A stretch of DNA of 64,000 bases from WGMI01 sp041739275 (GCA_041739275.1 JBGSOF010000004.1:1-64000), one strand, 5' to 3'; positions 17,272 through 26,176 are shown, numbered from the stretch's first letter. The notes: a model not told the origin generated them from the letters alone. Numbers and translations: made by a program.

Positions 17272-19614
17272 TCAGCGAATCACAGCCAATTTACCCACGG
17301 CCGTCTGGCTGCCGTCGTCGTTGGTGAGGTACACCAAATAAATGCCGCTACGCACCGATCGCCCCGAAAAATCAAGCCCCATCCACTCGGCCTGTCCGCC
17401 CTCAGCTCGGGTTTCGAAAACCAGCCCCCCGTTGAGGTCAGTGATTTTAACCTGAGCGCCTGTAACCAAACCCCGAATGCGAATGGGCCCACGATACGCA
17501 GGCCGAACAGGATTGGGGAAAATCTCGATCTCCCCGAAAACCTCGGTGCCACGCGTTGCCGAACCCCGAAAAGAGACTAAGCCGCGATCGGTCGCAAAAA
17601 ACACCTCTCCATTGTTCGGGTCGACCGAAATGCTCCGGACGTTATCTGATAACAAAGGGCTGTTGGACGACGTAAAGTGATAGATTTCTTCGGTTCCGTC
17701 TGCACTCAAATAAAACGCGCCATTGCCGCGGGTGCCGATCCATTTTTTATTCGCCCCATCGACAGCCACGCACAAGAGCGGTTGACCGTCGAACAAGCGC
17801 TCGACGATTCCTTCATCGGTTTCTACCAAAATAGACTGCGCATCGTTCGAAGCCCCACCTTCAAAAATGTCGTCGGGATTGTAAAACACACCGAGTCCTG
17901 TTTCGGTAACCACCCACATTTCTCCATCCGCATCTTCCGCCATGCCGTGGACCAAATTGTTGGGGAGCCCCCCTGAACCCGAGGTGGCGTTCAAGGCGCG
18001 AAATCGAGTCGAATTCTCGCCTTCTTCGAAAACCACCATTCCGTTACTCTGCACCTGAACCCAGATCTGGTCGTTCGCGCGAATCACCATTTGCTGAACC
18101 GCACGGGTCGTTCCCGCACTCGAGCCCAAACTGAAACTCTCCCAGCCGCCTCCCGCCCTGCGGACCACCAGACTCCGGTCGGTCAAAGCCGTTGTCAACC
18201 AGAGATTTCCATCAGAATCGTAGCCCACAGAACCAATGTAGTAGATGCTGTCTGAAGGGTTTCCCACAGGACCAATAGCCCCTGAAGAATTGGCTTGAGT
18301 GTAGCGCTCGACCAAAGATCCAGCCTTGAACTCCACGAGACCTCGACCCCAAGTGGCCGCAAAAAAGTGCCCTTCGTCTCTCGGGTCGGGAGCAATCGAC
18401 AGCACATCGCGGACATCGCCGAGCTCAAAGCCATCGTACTGAACCCAATCGCCCATGGGCTGCTTGATTTGCACCCCCCGGTTGTTGAAGCTGCTCTGAC
18501 CTGCGTCGTTGAGCCCCCCGGCCGCAACAAACAACAGCGACCCACTGTGGACGAGCGAAAAGGCATCGTTTACGGCAGGACCTCTCGGACTTATAAAGCG
18601 GCCGTAGAGCCGGTCGACCACAAGGGCGAGACCCAAAGCCTCGTCGGCTATGTAGAACCGCTCGTTTTCGAGATCGAACGACATGCCTCTGGGCCGAAGC
18701 GCATCGAGCGCACCTCCGTCGGGCGCCACATTGGCAAGTCGCTGAAACAGATTGCCATAAACCGTAGCGTTAAAGCTGCTCGCGATTTCAATTCCGAGCG
18801 GCACACTTTCAATTTCGTACACCTTGCCCGGATTCGGATCGGGCATAGGGCTTCGAACGTTGTTTTCGATGCGATAAAGCGAATCGAGCGAGGGATTTGA
18901 GGTTTCGACGGCATAGACGAGAACACTGCCGTTCAAACCAAAATGGGGAATATTTCGAGCCGGAGAACCGGGCAGCAGACTCCAAGAGCTCGGATTGCGC
19001 AAGGAGGCGCTCATCGAGGCGGTTAAAATGCCCGAAGGAGTCGCCGCGAGAATGCGCTGTTGAAGCGTATCTACGACAATGGCGTTGATCTTGAGTTGAG
19101 CCCCTCCGGAGCCAATCAACCAAGTGTCTCGAAACAAGCCCGATACAGGGTCGAACACGGCGATTCCAAAATCGGTGGCGATGAGAATGCTGTCGCCCCA
19201 AGCACTCAGATGGTTGATTCGCTTGCTTCCAAAAATGGAGCTCGTGCGCTTGATGTCGGAGTAGTTGATGACCTCTCCATCGATTAAAACATCGAGATTT
19301 CCCGAGCGGTATCCCACGACGACACCTCCTGCGCTCTGGCTCCAGAAAATCGCGCTGAGGTCGAAATCGCTCAAGCCGTTGACCTTGCTAAACGTGCGAA
19401 GGCTTCCGTCGGCTTCGACGAATTCGAACAGCCCTTGTTCCGTGGCCGTAAACACGCTTTTGTCGTTTCGCACCACCGCGATCGCCGCCCGGTACGACAA
19501 ATAGTCGGCCCAGCCCGCAGTTTGGTTTTGAGCCGAAACAGCAGATGCCAAAACAGCGATCAAGGCCGTGAGGAAAAGCGCAGTGCACTGCGGTCTTAAG
19601 GCGGTAGGGCTCAA
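17272..19614 (-). CDS. porZ: Type IX secretion system component PorZ-like, two-component-regulator propeller protein
   Basis: PorZ is a surface protein of the T9SS attachment machinery. From the proposed start the protein has about 780 residues: a signal peptide (LFLTALIAVLASAVSAQ), GWADYLSYR at the mature N-terminus, beta-propeller repeats over about 600 residues (blades with GLFEF, GNLDVLID and DNVRSISVDPNNGEVFFATDRGL), then a T9SS-type C-terminal domain (EIFPNPVRP ... GIYLVYL). The frame is open further upstream to 19911, but that part overlaps the divergent glycosyltransferase and has no signal peptide. TTG at 19612-19614 gives a normal signal peptide, but this start is uncertain. Confidence 0.82.
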   Translation of the reverse strand: MSPTALRPQCTALFLTALIAVLASAVSAQNQTAGWADYLSYRAAIAVVRNDKSVFTATEQGLFEFVEADGSLRTFSKVNGLSDFDLSAIFWSQSAGGVVVGYRSGNLDVLIDGEVINYSDIKRTSSIFGSKRINHLSAWGDSILIATDFGIAVFDPVSGLFRDTWLIGSGGAQLKINAIVVDTLQQRILAATPSGILTASMSASLRNPSSWSLLPGSPARNIPHFGLNGSVLVYAVETSNPSLDSLYRIENNVRSPMPDPNPGKVYEIESVPLGIEIASSFNATVYGNLFQRLANVAPDGGALDALRPRGMSFDLENERFYIADEALGLALVVDRLYGRFISPRGPAVNDAFSLVHSGSLLFVAAGGLNDAGQSSFNNRGVQIKQPMGDWVQYDGFELGDVRDVLSIAPDPRDEGHFFAATWGRGLVEFKAGSLVERYTQANSSGAIGPVGNPSDSIYYIGSVGYDSDGNLWLTTALTDRSLVVRRAGGGWESFSLGSSAGTTRAVQQMVIRANDQIWVQVQSNGMVVFEEGENSTRFRALNATSGSGGLPNNLVHGMAEDADGEMWVVTETGLGVFYNPDDIFEGGASNDAQSILVETDEGIVERLFDGQPLLCVAVDGANKKWIGTRGNGAFYLSADGTEEIYHFTSSNSPLLSDNVRSISVDPNNGEVFFATDRGLVSFRGSATRGTEVFGEIEIFPNPVRPAYRGPIRIRGLVTGAQVKITDLNGGLVFETRAEGGQAEWMGLDFSGRSVRSGIYLVYLTNDDGSQTAVGKLAVIR

Positions 19615-19664
19615 TTGGAAGTCGTTTGAAACTCTGCGAATGAACGCGAGGGGGTCGAAGTTAG

Positions 19665-19672
19665 TACTTTTG
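19665..19672 (+). promoter_or_regulatory. -7 promoter element abutting the glycosyltransferase
   Basis: TACTTTTG, then 6 bases, then the GTG at 19679. The exact TAnnTTTG match next to a start codon supports both the promoter and the GTG choice. Confidence 0.55.
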
Positions 19673-19678
19673 GCCGCC

Positions 19679-20407
19679 GTGCCCACCCCGCTCCCTACCC
19701 TTGTCTTGGTGCTGCCCCTGCACCGTTGGAACGCTTCAACGGAACAACAGTTGCGCGATGGTTTGAGTGTGCTCCAAAAATCGATCTCGGGTCGAGTGAC
19801 TCTACAGCCCGTATTGAGCCTCGACGGACCCGTGCACACGGCCGAAGGTTCGATCAACCGATTGATCGCATCGGGATGGATCATCATGGGTTCCACAAAA
19901 CAACAGGGCAAAGGGGCCGCCGTGCGCCGGGGCTTGGATGCTGAAATAGCTGATTTTTATACCTTTACCGATTCCGATTTTCCGTTTATACCCGAATCGT
20001 TCCAAGCCGTGCTTGAAGAACTCCTCCGGGGAGCAGATTTAGTCTTCGGAAAGCGCTCGGCCGCTTATCGTCGCAACTTGCCCAAGTCTCGAAAGCGAAT
20101 TTCGACGGTTCTCGAATTTTTCAACCGCTATGCACTCGGGCTCAAGCATCCCGACACTCAATGCGGCCTGAAAGGATTCTCTCAGAAAGGCCGCGACTTG
20201 GCGCTCCAAACCCAAAGTCAAGGGTTTTTACTCGATCTCGAACTCGCCTTGCTCGCCGGCCGCACACCCGATTTAAACTGGACGGCTGTGTACGTTGAGA
20301 CGCGCGAAGGGCTTGAATTTAGCAAGATGAACTCCTCAACGCTCGGGCGGGAATTGCTGGAGCTCTTGAAACTCCTGGGGCGACACAGTTTCCGAACCCG
20401 GAGCTGA
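19679..20407 (+). CDS. Family 2 glycosyltransferase (dolichol-phosphate mannosyltransferase-like)
   Basis: 242 residues with a GT-A fold start (TLVLVLPLHRWN), a GKGAAVRRGLD motif and the metal-binding TDSDFPFIPES (DxD-like). LVFGKRSAAYRRNLPKSRKR and LKHPDTQCGLKGF follow, all typical of the DPM1/ykcC branch that moves a sugar to a polyprenyl phosphate. No C-terminal membrane helices are present, so it would act at the membrane face. A start at GTG 19679 fits the promoter element 6 bases upstream. The last 72 bases overlap the convergent uppP gene. The sugar and acceptor are not deducible. Confidence 0.82.
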   Translation: MPTPLPTLVLVLPLHRWNASTEQQLRDGLSVLQKSISGRVTLQPVLSLDGPVHTAEGSINRLIASGWIIMGSTKQQGKGAAVRRGLDAEIADFYTFTDSDFPFIPESFQAVLEELLRGADLVFGKRSAAYRRNLPKSRKRISTVLEFFNRYALGLKHPDTQCGLKGFSQKGRDLALQTQSQGFLLDLELALLAGRTPDLNWTAVYVETREGLEFSKMNSSTLGRELLELLKLLGRHSFRTRS

Positions 20408-21238
20408 AGTTCGCTCGCGCACCGACTCTTCGTAGCTGCCGTGCCCGAGCCGGCCGGTGTAGAACAAAAACAGCAGCACCGCACCCACAATAATTCGATA
20501 CCACCCAAAGAGGGCAAAGCCGTGTTTTTGGAGATACCCGATAAAAAACTTGATGGCGAGCAGGGCCACCACAAAAGCGACGGCATTGCCCACAGCGAGT
20601 AAAATGAGGTGGTCGCGGTCGAGGAGCTGTTCCGGGTTTTCCTTGTAGGCCTTTAAAAGTTTGTAGCCCGTGGCCGCAGCCATGGTCGGCACGGCCAAAA
20701 AGAACGAAAACTCTGCAGCCAAATTTCGACTCAAGCCCTGTTGCATCCCTCCAATAATGGACGCCGCGCTCCGGCTGGTTCCGGGAATCATGGCGACGCA
20801 TTGCCAAAGGCCGATCCAAACAGCCTTGACGGGGGTAATTTCTTCTTCGCGTTCAATTCGAGGGGATTTAAACCAGCGATCGATCCAGAGAAGCACGAAT
20901 CCACCGAGAAAGAGTGTGAGGCTCACCACCAACGGATTCTCGAGCAATTCGTCGATGCGGTCCGAAAACAGGGCGCCGAGCAGAAGCGCGGGAATCACCG
21001 CGAGGAGCAACTTTCCGTAAAACGCGAAACGATTGAGCGGAAAAAACCGATCCTTGTAGAGGACGACGACCGAGAGGATGGCGCCGAGCTGAATCGAAAC
21101 TTCGAAGAGCTTGGTAAACTCTTGTTTTTCAATGTCCATCAAGGTGCTCGCGAGAATCATGTGCCCGGTAGAGCTGATCGGGAGGAATTCAGTGAGGCCC
21201 TCGATAATGGCGATCACAATGGCTTGGAGCAGGTTCAT
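20336..21238 (-). CDS. uppP: Undecaprenyl-diphosphatase
   Basis: Integral membrane enzyme that dephosphorylates undecaprenyl pyrophosphate to recycle the lipid carrier of peptidoglycan synthesis (BacA family). The start at 21238 gives MNLLQAIVIAIIEGLTEFLP, the diagnostic N-terminus with EGLTEFLPISSTGH. A second motif, GTSRSAASIIGG, lies near residue 165. About 8 membrane segments. A 30-residue soluble tail (SVRERTSAPGSETVSPQEF) extends beyond the last helix and overlaps the glycosyltransferase gene antisense. A CATCTTTG element lies 19 bases upstream. Confidence 0.95.
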   Translation of the reverse strand: MNLLQAIVIAIIEGLTEFLPISSTGHMILASTLMDIEKQEFTKLFEVSIQLGAILSVVVLYKDRFFPLNRFAFYGKLLLAVIPALLLGALFSDRIDELLENPLVVSLTLFLGGFVLLWIDRWFKSPRIEREEEITPVKAVWIGLWQCVAMIPGTSRSAASIIGGMQQGLSRNLAAEFSFFLAVPTMAAATGYKLLKAYKENPEQLLDRDHLILLAVGNAVAFVVALLAIKFFIGYLQKHGFALFGWYRIIVGAVLLFLFYTGRLGHGSYEESVRERTSAPGSETVSPQEFQELQQFPPER

Positions 21239-21257
21239 CCGTTCGGTTTGAATGGGG

Positions 21258-21265
21258 CAAAGATG
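21258..21265 (-). promoter_or_regulatory. -7 promoter element for uppP
   Basis: Minus-strand CATCTTTG (one mismatch to TAnnTTTG) and the four bases after it match the purD promoter exactly. It lies 19 bases before the uppP ATG. Confidence 0.5.
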
Positions 21266-21450
21266 CGGGTTGATCTCGATCTGATTTTTTGGGATATGTG
21301 ATGATTCTTTTATTTTATGTTCGAGTGGATCTGTTTCTCTTGGAATTGGAATAAGAACGCTCTGGGCTCTATTGATTTCGACTTTTGTGTGCAATCCGAA
21401 ATCATCTCATGATTTAAACCTTTACCTTTCAACCCATTCTAAGATTTGTG

Positions 21451-22014
21451 ATGATTCTTGCAAAACTTCTCTGCGGTTTGACGATGATTTTGGCCGTGCC
21501 GTTCTATCGTGCGTCTGAACACGTAGAGCCTTTATTGTCGATGGGCGAGAGAAAAGCCGTAGAAGTCGCGATCTTTTTGTCGCCCGAATGCCCGATTTCC
21601 AAGGCGCAGACCCCCGAATTGAAGAAGTTGCAAGCCGACTTTCCCGAGCTCGTGTTCCGCTTATACTTCCCCGTACAAACGACTCGAGAAGCCGAAGCCC
21701 GTGCCTTTTGCGAGAGGTATGGACTCAAAGGCCCCATCGTGATGGCCCCGCAAGCTTTTGACCGCGCTCGTGCTCTGGGGGCAACGACCTTGCCCGAATG
21801 TTTTGTCCTCGATTCCGAGGGAAGTGTGCTTTATTCCGGACTCATCGAATCGAGCCACAGCCAACCCGGAAAAAAACGCTCCTCGGGTCATCGCCAAGAA
21901 CTGCGCGCCGCACTTGGAACCCTTCGCCTCGGGCAAATTCCCGAAAAGCCGCGTACCCAAGCGGTCGGGTGCAAAATCACCTTTCCTGAATCAATCTCAT
22001 CTAAAACTCCTTGA
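21451..22014 (+). CDS. Thioredoxin-fold (redoxin-like) exported protein
   Basis: 187 residues with an N-terminal hydrophobic signal (MILAKLLCGLTMILAV), then a thioredoxin fold starting VAIFLSPECPISKAQTPELK. The active site is SPECPIS, a single cysteine in place of CxxC. LGATTLPECFVLDSEG is the cis-Pro region and has another Cys. The C-terminus ends with a GCKITF motif. This motif and the next gene match the domain order of fused redoxin-cytochrome-monooxygenase proteins of other bacteria, here encoded as two genes. ATG 21451 is used; a GTG precedes it directly. It ends two bases before the partner's ATG. Confidence 0.8.
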   Translation: MILAKLLCGLTMILAVPFYRASEHVEPLLSMGERKAVEVAIFLSPECPISKAQTPELKKLQADFPELVFRLYFPVQTTREAEARAFCERYGLKGPIVMAPQAFDRARALGATTLPECFVLDSEGSVLYSGLIESSHSQPGKKRSSGHRQELRAALGTLRLGQIPEKPRTQAVGCKITFPESISSKTP

Positions 22015-22016
22015 CG

Positions 22017-23585
22017 ATGAACTCATTCGCCCTTCGCTCTGCCGTCAATGCAAAGTGGCTCGCTCTGCTGCTCGGGGTCACGATTCAAAGCATCCTCCAA
22101 GCGCAGCCGAATTTCAGCGAGGACATTGCGCCCATCGTGTACTCCAAGTGTACTTCTTGCCACAGGCCGGGAGAAATCGGCCCCATGCCGTTTACCAACT
22201 ACGCTGAAGTTTCGGCTTGGGCAAGCATGATCGATCAAGTCACTCAAAGCGGTTATATGCCGCCTTGGCCTCCCGATGCACAGTATTCGAATTTGGTCGG
22301 AGAGCGCGTGCTTTCGGCGGCTGAAAAACAACTCATCCACGACTGGGTTTTGGCGGGAACTCCTCAAGGCGATCCCAACCTGGAGCCCGCCCTACCCGCT
22401 TTTCCGACGGGCTCGGTTCTGGGCACTCCCGACCTGGTGTTGAGCATGTCTGAGGCCTACCCGATTAGCGGCAACAATCAAGACGAATACCGTGTGTTTG
22501 TGCTGCCTACGGGTCTCACTCAAGACCGAGAAATCAAGGCGATTGAGTTTAGAGCGGGCAACCGCAGTGTGGTGCATCACGCCCTGATTGTGAGTGAACA
22601 TGCCGGTGCGGGACAGGCTTTGGATGCCTCGAGCCCGGGTTATGGGTTCCCGGCTTTTGGCGGGTTTGGGATTCCCCAAAATCAGATTGACGCCTTCCAC
22701 ACTGCTTGGGCTCCCGGCGCGACCCCTGAATTTTATCCCGCCACCACGGGGCAGATTCTCGAGGCAAACAGCGATCTCTTGCTTCAAATTCACTATGCGC
22801 CCAGCCCTGTGGCCGCCACCGACAGCAGTTATGTAAACGTCTTCTTTGCAGATCAACCTATTCAAAGAGAGGTTTTCAACTATGAGTATTTCTACACCAG
22901 CCTGTTTCTCCCCGCGAATCAGGTGAATACGGTAAAGCGCTTTTTTACGGTCCCACAGAATTTTAGCCTCATCGGGGTGTTGCCGCATGCCCACCTCATC
23001 GGTACGGTTTGGGAGATGTATTACCGAACTCCTCAAGGCGATACTGTGCCGGTGATCAAAATCCCCGACTGGGATTTTAACTGGCAGGGCATTTACAAAC
23101 CGGAGTTTATGTTGAAAGTGCCCGCAGGTTCTGTTTTTTACGCCGAGTGCACCTACGACAACACCGTCAACAATCCGTTCAACCCGAACAATCCGCCTCT
23201 GCCCATGGCTTGGGGCGAGAATACTTCAGACGAGATGTTCTATTTCATCTTGCAGCTCTTGCCCTATCAAACTGGAGATGAGAACATCGCCCTCGGCAAT
23301 TCGCTCTCGAGTACGGACTATGTGCGCAGCCCCGACCGCTTGAAGAGCGTGTACCCAAACCCCGCAAATGATGTGCTCTCGGTCGAATTTTCGCTCGAAC
23401 AAGCGGCCCGAGTTGATTGGTGGGTGATGGATCTCAGCGGCCGACCTGTTTTAAGGGGTTCGAAACAGGCGGTTTCGGGCGATCAAACCCTCGAGCTCGG
23501 CCTGCGCGATCTTGCGAGGGGCGCTTATGTGCTCGAATTGTCGGCTGCAGGGCGCTCGATGAGGGCAAATTTTTTGATCGATTGA
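22017..23585 (+). CDS. Secreted cytochrome c / copper type II (PHM-like) monooxygenase-like protein with T9SS sorting domain
   Basis: 522 residues. A signal peptide (ending LQAQ, residue 30) is followed by a cytochrome c-like segment with heme motif CTSCH at 45-49 and the MPPWPPD motif near 81-87. The rest resembles ascorbate-dependent copper monooxygenases of the PHM/DBH type. Candidate copper ligands are all present: His187-His188 (VHHALI), His259 (LQIHYAP), His324 and His326 (PHAH) and Met407 (DEMF). The last ~75 residues (SVYPNPANDVLSVEF ... GAYVLEL) are a T9SS sorting domain, so the enzyme is probably exported to the surface or released. The substrate is unknown. It follows the redoxin-like gene with a 2-base gap and is likely co-translated. 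Whether the protein hydroxylates a substrate or is a heme/copper electron carrier cannot be told from sequence. Confidence 0.85.
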   Translation: MNSFALRSAVNAKWLALLLGVTIQSILQAQPNFSEDIAPIVYSKCTSCHRPGEIGPMPFTNYAEVSAWASMIDQVTQSGYMPPWPPDAQYSNLVGERVLSAAEKQLIHDWVLAGTPQGDPNLEPALPAFPTGSVLGTPDLVLSMSEAYPISGNNQDEYRVFVLPTGLTQDREIKAIEFRAGNRSVVHHALIVSEHAGAGQALDASSPGYGFPAFGGFGIPQNQIDAFHTAWAPGATPEFYPATTGQILEANSDLLLQIHYAPSPVAATDSSYVNVFFADQPIQREVFNYEYFYTSLFLPANQVNTVKRFFTVPQNFSLIGVLPHAHLIGTVWEMYYRTPQGDTVPVIKIPDWDFNWQGIYKPEFMLKVPAGSVFYAECTYDNTVNNPFNPNNPPLPMAWGENTSDEMFYFILQLLPYQTGDENIALGNSLSSTDYVRSPDRLKSVYPNPANDVLSVEFSLEQAARVDWWVMDLSGRPVLRGSKQAVSGDQTLELGLRDLARGAYVLELSAAGRSMRANFLID

Positions 23586-23683
23586 GTTTAACGTTTTTTT
23601 GACGCCTTTGAGCAAACGCTTTCGGAAAAGGCATCGTTATAGTCTTGTTTAGGTTTCATTTTTCTTTTTTGATTGGTTGGTTT

Positions 23684-23712
23684 CGGGGGCTTCGGCCCCC
23701 GATTTCATTTTT
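23684..23712 (+). terminator. Rho-independent terminator after the heme/copper protein gene
   Basis: CGGGGGC-TTCG-GCCCCCG hairpin with a stable TTCG loop, followed by a T-rich stretch. Confidence 0.75.
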
Positions 23713-23754
23713 GGACGTTTTTAAAAGACTTCCATTTTGATGGTGCAATTGAAC

Positions 23755-23782
23755 TTGATTTGACCGAGTTCGGTTATCTTCG
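23755..23782 (+). promoter_or_regulatory. Promoter of the YkuK-like gene
   Basis: TTG at 23755-23757 and TATCTTCG at 23775-23782 (one mismatch to TAnnTTTG), separated by 17 bases. The ATG lies 7 bases after the element. Confidence 0.5.
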
Positions 23783-23789
23783 AACTGCT

Positions 23790-24278
23790 ATGCCCCCCGA
23801 AGAGCCTCACATAGGAAGTTCAACTGCCCAAGCGACGCGCTTCTTGGACCACCGCGCTATGCCCGTAGACGATGTGGTTGATTATGTGAGACTTTGGCTC
23901 GAGTCTCATCCAAAGGGTTCGATTTACGTGGGCGCCGATTCGAAAGTGCGCGGCGAATGGGTGAAGTATTCGACTGTGGTTTGCCTTTGGGATGTGGGGC
24001 GCGGGGTTTGGGAATTGCACCGCAGCGATTTGTTGCCCAAGCCGAAAGACTCGTATTCGCGTTTGTGGGAAGAGGTAAACCGCGCGGTTGAAACGGCGCA
24101 TTTGCTTCGAAATTTGGGCGAGGTTACGGTACACGTAGATATCAATGCCGACCCGCGATTTAAGAGTCATCCGCTCTATGACGCCAGCATGGGCTTTATT
24201 ACTTCTTTGGGGTATAAAGCGGCGGGCAAACCGTATTCTTGGGCCGCGAGCTGCGGAGCCCACAGGCATTGTCAGTAG
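23790..24278 (+). CDS. YkuK-like ribonuclease H-fold protein (DUF458)
   Basis: 162 residues from ATG 23790. An RNase H-like start IYVGADSKV (first acidic residue in GADSK) lies near residue 50, with TVHVDINADPRFKSHPLYDAS in the middle and a C-terminal GKPYSWAASCGAHRHC. This matches the DUF458/YkuK family, whose cellular role is unknown. The longer open frame upstream to 23673 reads through the terminator of the previous gene and is unlikely to be coding. The repeat-bearing region begins soon after its stop. Confidence 0.8.
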   Translation: MPPEEPHIGSSTAQATRFLDHRAMPVDDVVDYVRLWLESHPKGSIYVGADSKVRGEWVKYSTVVCLWDVGRGVWELHRSDLLPKPKDSYSRLWEEVNRAVETAHLLRNLGEVTVHVDINADPRFKSHPLYDASMGFITSLGYKAAGKPYSWAASCGAHRHCQ

Positions 24279-24690
24279 GGGCGTTGAGGCGTTTCTCATG
24301 GGGTTTCTGGGGATCGTTGGGATGGAGATGGAGAAGAATGCCTTTTTCCTTGGATCCAGACGATTGGGTACACATCAGACAGAGTTCCGAATAGTCGGCC
24401 CATTGGATCATCGGTCAAGGGTCCCTCAGCAGGAACCGAGCGACGCGGAGACAATAAAACAGTCGCTTGGCTGCGCCGAGTGACGACTATGGTCCGGGTT
24501 TTCAACCCGGAAAAGACGAATGTTCCACAGAGGCTACGGACGTTGCATGGGTCTGACTTCGAGAACTTTCCTCCGGAATAGTCGTCACTCGCTGAAAGCG
24601 AGCGACTGGGACGATAGAATCTGTCAAAGTTCACTTGGCAGGAACCGAGCGACTGGAAGAAAATAAAACAGTCGCTTGGCAGTGCCGAGC
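24279..24690. repeat. Palindromic repeat, isolated copy with flanking fragments
   Basis: A full copy spans 24460-24608. The left arm CAGTCGCTTGGCTG... and right arm ...GCGAGCGACTG are inverted copies of one another (the GTGACGACTAT/ATAGTCGTCAC part is exact), and an internal CCGGGTT-TTC-AACCCGG hairpin lies near 24497. A second left arm at 24669-24690 is cut off. A degenerate ATAGTCG fragment near 24391 may be another remnant. The same unit occurs four times in tandem at 27105-27757. No gene is present in this interval. Confidence 0.8.
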
Positions 24691-24800
24691 AAGGGGGACA
24701 GGACTGGAACATCTGTTGATTTTAGACTGTATGTACCTTTGAAAGAACGGCGCAAAACAAATGAGTTGGGTGCCGTGTCTTCTCAACTCAATCAACAACG

Positions 24801-24808
24801 AAACTTTG
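24801..24808 (+). promoter_or_regulatory. Possible -7 element abutting the acidic lipoprotein gene
   Basis: AAACTTTG (one mismatch to TAnnTTTG), then 5 bases, then the ATG at 24814. Confidence 0.4.
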
Positions 24809-24813
24809 TACTG

Positions 24814-25458
24814 ATGAAAAAAATCTGGCTCCCCGCTTTGGCCCTGCTCGCACTGGGCACGGCATGTTCTGAAGACGAAAAAAGCGATCCGGTTACCGGC
24901 TATTCGCTCTCGCTCAAATCAGGTTCAGCCCCGGGCAAAACCCAGGGAACGGTGGTCTTGAATTCGGCCTATGCGGTGTTGACTGAGGTAGAACTCGAAG
25001 ACGACGACAGCAACGGAGACGATGTGGAAATCGACATCGAGGGCGAATTCACCTTTGACTTGCTCTTGGGCACCTCGGTTCCGGCCCTGCCGTTGGCGAG
25101 CATTCCCGCCGGCACTTACGAAGAGATTGAAATCAAGCTCGGAGACGACGACAACGGGAGCGCGTTGAGTTTGTCTGCCAACGGTACCCGTGACGCCGTG
25201 GCCTTTGAAATCGAAGTTCGAGGCGAAGTCGAATTTTCGATGGAAGACGATGTGAATGGCATCGTGATCAGCCCGAACCAAACGACGCCTATGACGGCTT
25301 ATATGGCGATTGCCACGGCCATTGACCAGCTTGACTGGTCTTCTGCGACCGCAGATAGTGACGGGGTGGTGCGGATCAACGCCACTTCGAACCCCTCCAT
25401 GTATTCAGATTTCCTCTCGAAGCTTCAGGCCGAGGTTGAGATCGAAGACGAGGACTGA
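24814..25458 (+). CDS. Acidic lipoprotein, unknown function
   Basis: 214 residues beginning with a lipoprotein signal (MKKIWLPALALLALGTAC, lipidated Cys18). The mature protein is very acidic, with runs such as ELEDDDSNGDD, GDDDNG and EIEDED. It has a beta-rich layout with GTYEEIEIKL in the middle, which resembles DUF4382-type lipoproteins, though I cannot confirm the family. The acidic clusters could bind divalent cations. ATG 24814 is chosen because the signal peptide begins there; the frame is open from 24676 but reads out of the repeat. It stands alone between the repeat copy and a strong terminator. Confidence 0.75.
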   Translation: MKKIWLPALALLALGTACSEDEKSDPVTGYSLSLKSGSAPGKTQGTVVLNSAYAVLTEVELEDDDSNGDDVEIDIEGEFTFDLLLGTSVPALPLASIPAGTYEEIEIKLGDDDNGSALSLSANGTRDAVAFEIEVRGEVEFSMEDDVNGIVISPNQTTPMTAYMAIATAIDQLDWSSATADSDGVVRINATSNPSMYSDFLSKLQAEVEIEDED

Positions 25459-25483
25459 GCCATTTCAGGACAAATCCCTTAGA

Positions 25484-25508
25484 AGCCCCCGTTTTCGGGG
25501 GTTTTTTT
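25484..25508 (+). terminator. Rho-independent terminator of the acidic lipoprotein gene
   Basis: AGCCCCCG-TTTT-CGGGGG hairpin followed by seven T, 26 bases after the stop. Confidence 0.85.
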
Positions 25509-25809
25509 ATGGGGTGAGGTGAAGGGGTCGCGACGTAATTCGCCGCGGTTGATTGAAAAGGTGAAAGGGGGGCTGTCGGGGGAGTGCGGCGAAAATGGAA
25601 ATTTCGGGGGTGGGCGGGAGGGGTGCTTTGACACCGATCGTTTACGCCGAACCAAGCACGACAGATTTCGTCTTCGGCAGTGGAAAACCCTTTGGCGAGT
25701 CAGTTGGAGGAATTCTGACTTAGTTGAAATTGCAAAAAATCATCTGCCTGTGCTCGGCGAATCTCCTGAGGCGATTTTGACCTTGTCCGTAAATTTTTGA
25801 GCAATTTAA
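25509..25809. other. Gene-free stretch before the HigBA locus
   Basis: An open frame from a GTG near 25519 would give 93 residues, but the composition is arbitrary, there is no promoter or family resemblance, and I do not support it. Nothing else is seen. Confidence 0.4.
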
Positions 25810-25841
25810 TTAACCTTATTGGTTAACTATTCTTACATTTG
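25810..25841 (+). promoter_or_regulatory. HigBA operator and promoter
   Basis: The perfect dyad TTAACC-TTATT-GGTTAA (25810-25826) lies just upstream of a TACATTTG element (25834-25841, exact TAnnTTTG). HigA-type antitoxins bind such palindromes to repress their own operon, so this is the likely autoregulatory site. The toxin start codon follows almost at once. Confidence 0.6.
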
Positions 25842-25843
25842 CT

Positions 25844-26176
25844 TTGGAGATTCGCTTTTCCACCCACAAGCTTCAAAAACAACTGACCGATCCGAAACGG
25901 ATGCTCAAATCCTTCGGCGCGAATGCGCGCAAAGTGAATCAAAGGGTGATGGATCTCAGCGCGGCGCCCAATCTGTCGATTCTGAGGACACTGCCTTCTC
26001 TGAGATGTCATGAACTCTCCGGAGAGCGCAAAGGGGCATTGGCGGTAGACGTTTCGGGCAACTACCGATTGATTTTTGTGCCCGATCACGAACCTATTCC
26101 CTTACAAAAGGAAGGGGGCCTCGACTGGAGCCGTGTAACACAGATTCGCATTATTTCTGTGGAAGACTACCATTAA
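25844..26176 (+). CDS. higB: HigB-like toxin (RelE/ParE superfamily)
   Basis: A 110-residue HigB-type protein: EIRFSTHKLQKQLTDPKRM at the start, AANLSILRTLPSLRCHELSGERKG-like core and the C-terminal NYRLIFVPDHEPIP ... VTQIRIISVEDYH. HigB toxins are ribosome-dependent mRNA endonucleases. The toxin-first order is characteristic of higBA. The start appears to be TTG at 25844, which gives the family N-terminus and lies just after the promoter. The antitoxin gene starts 26 bases downstream. Confidence 0.85.
   Translation: MEIRFSTHKLQKQLTDPKRMLKSFGANARKVNQRVMDLSAAPNLSILRTLPSLRCHELSGERKGALAVDVSGNYRLIFVPDHEPIPLQKEGGLDWSRVTQIRIISVEDYH

Noticed and set aside
25519..25800. 93-codon open frame upstream of HigBA
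   Set aside because: Unusual composition, no promoter, no family resemblance.
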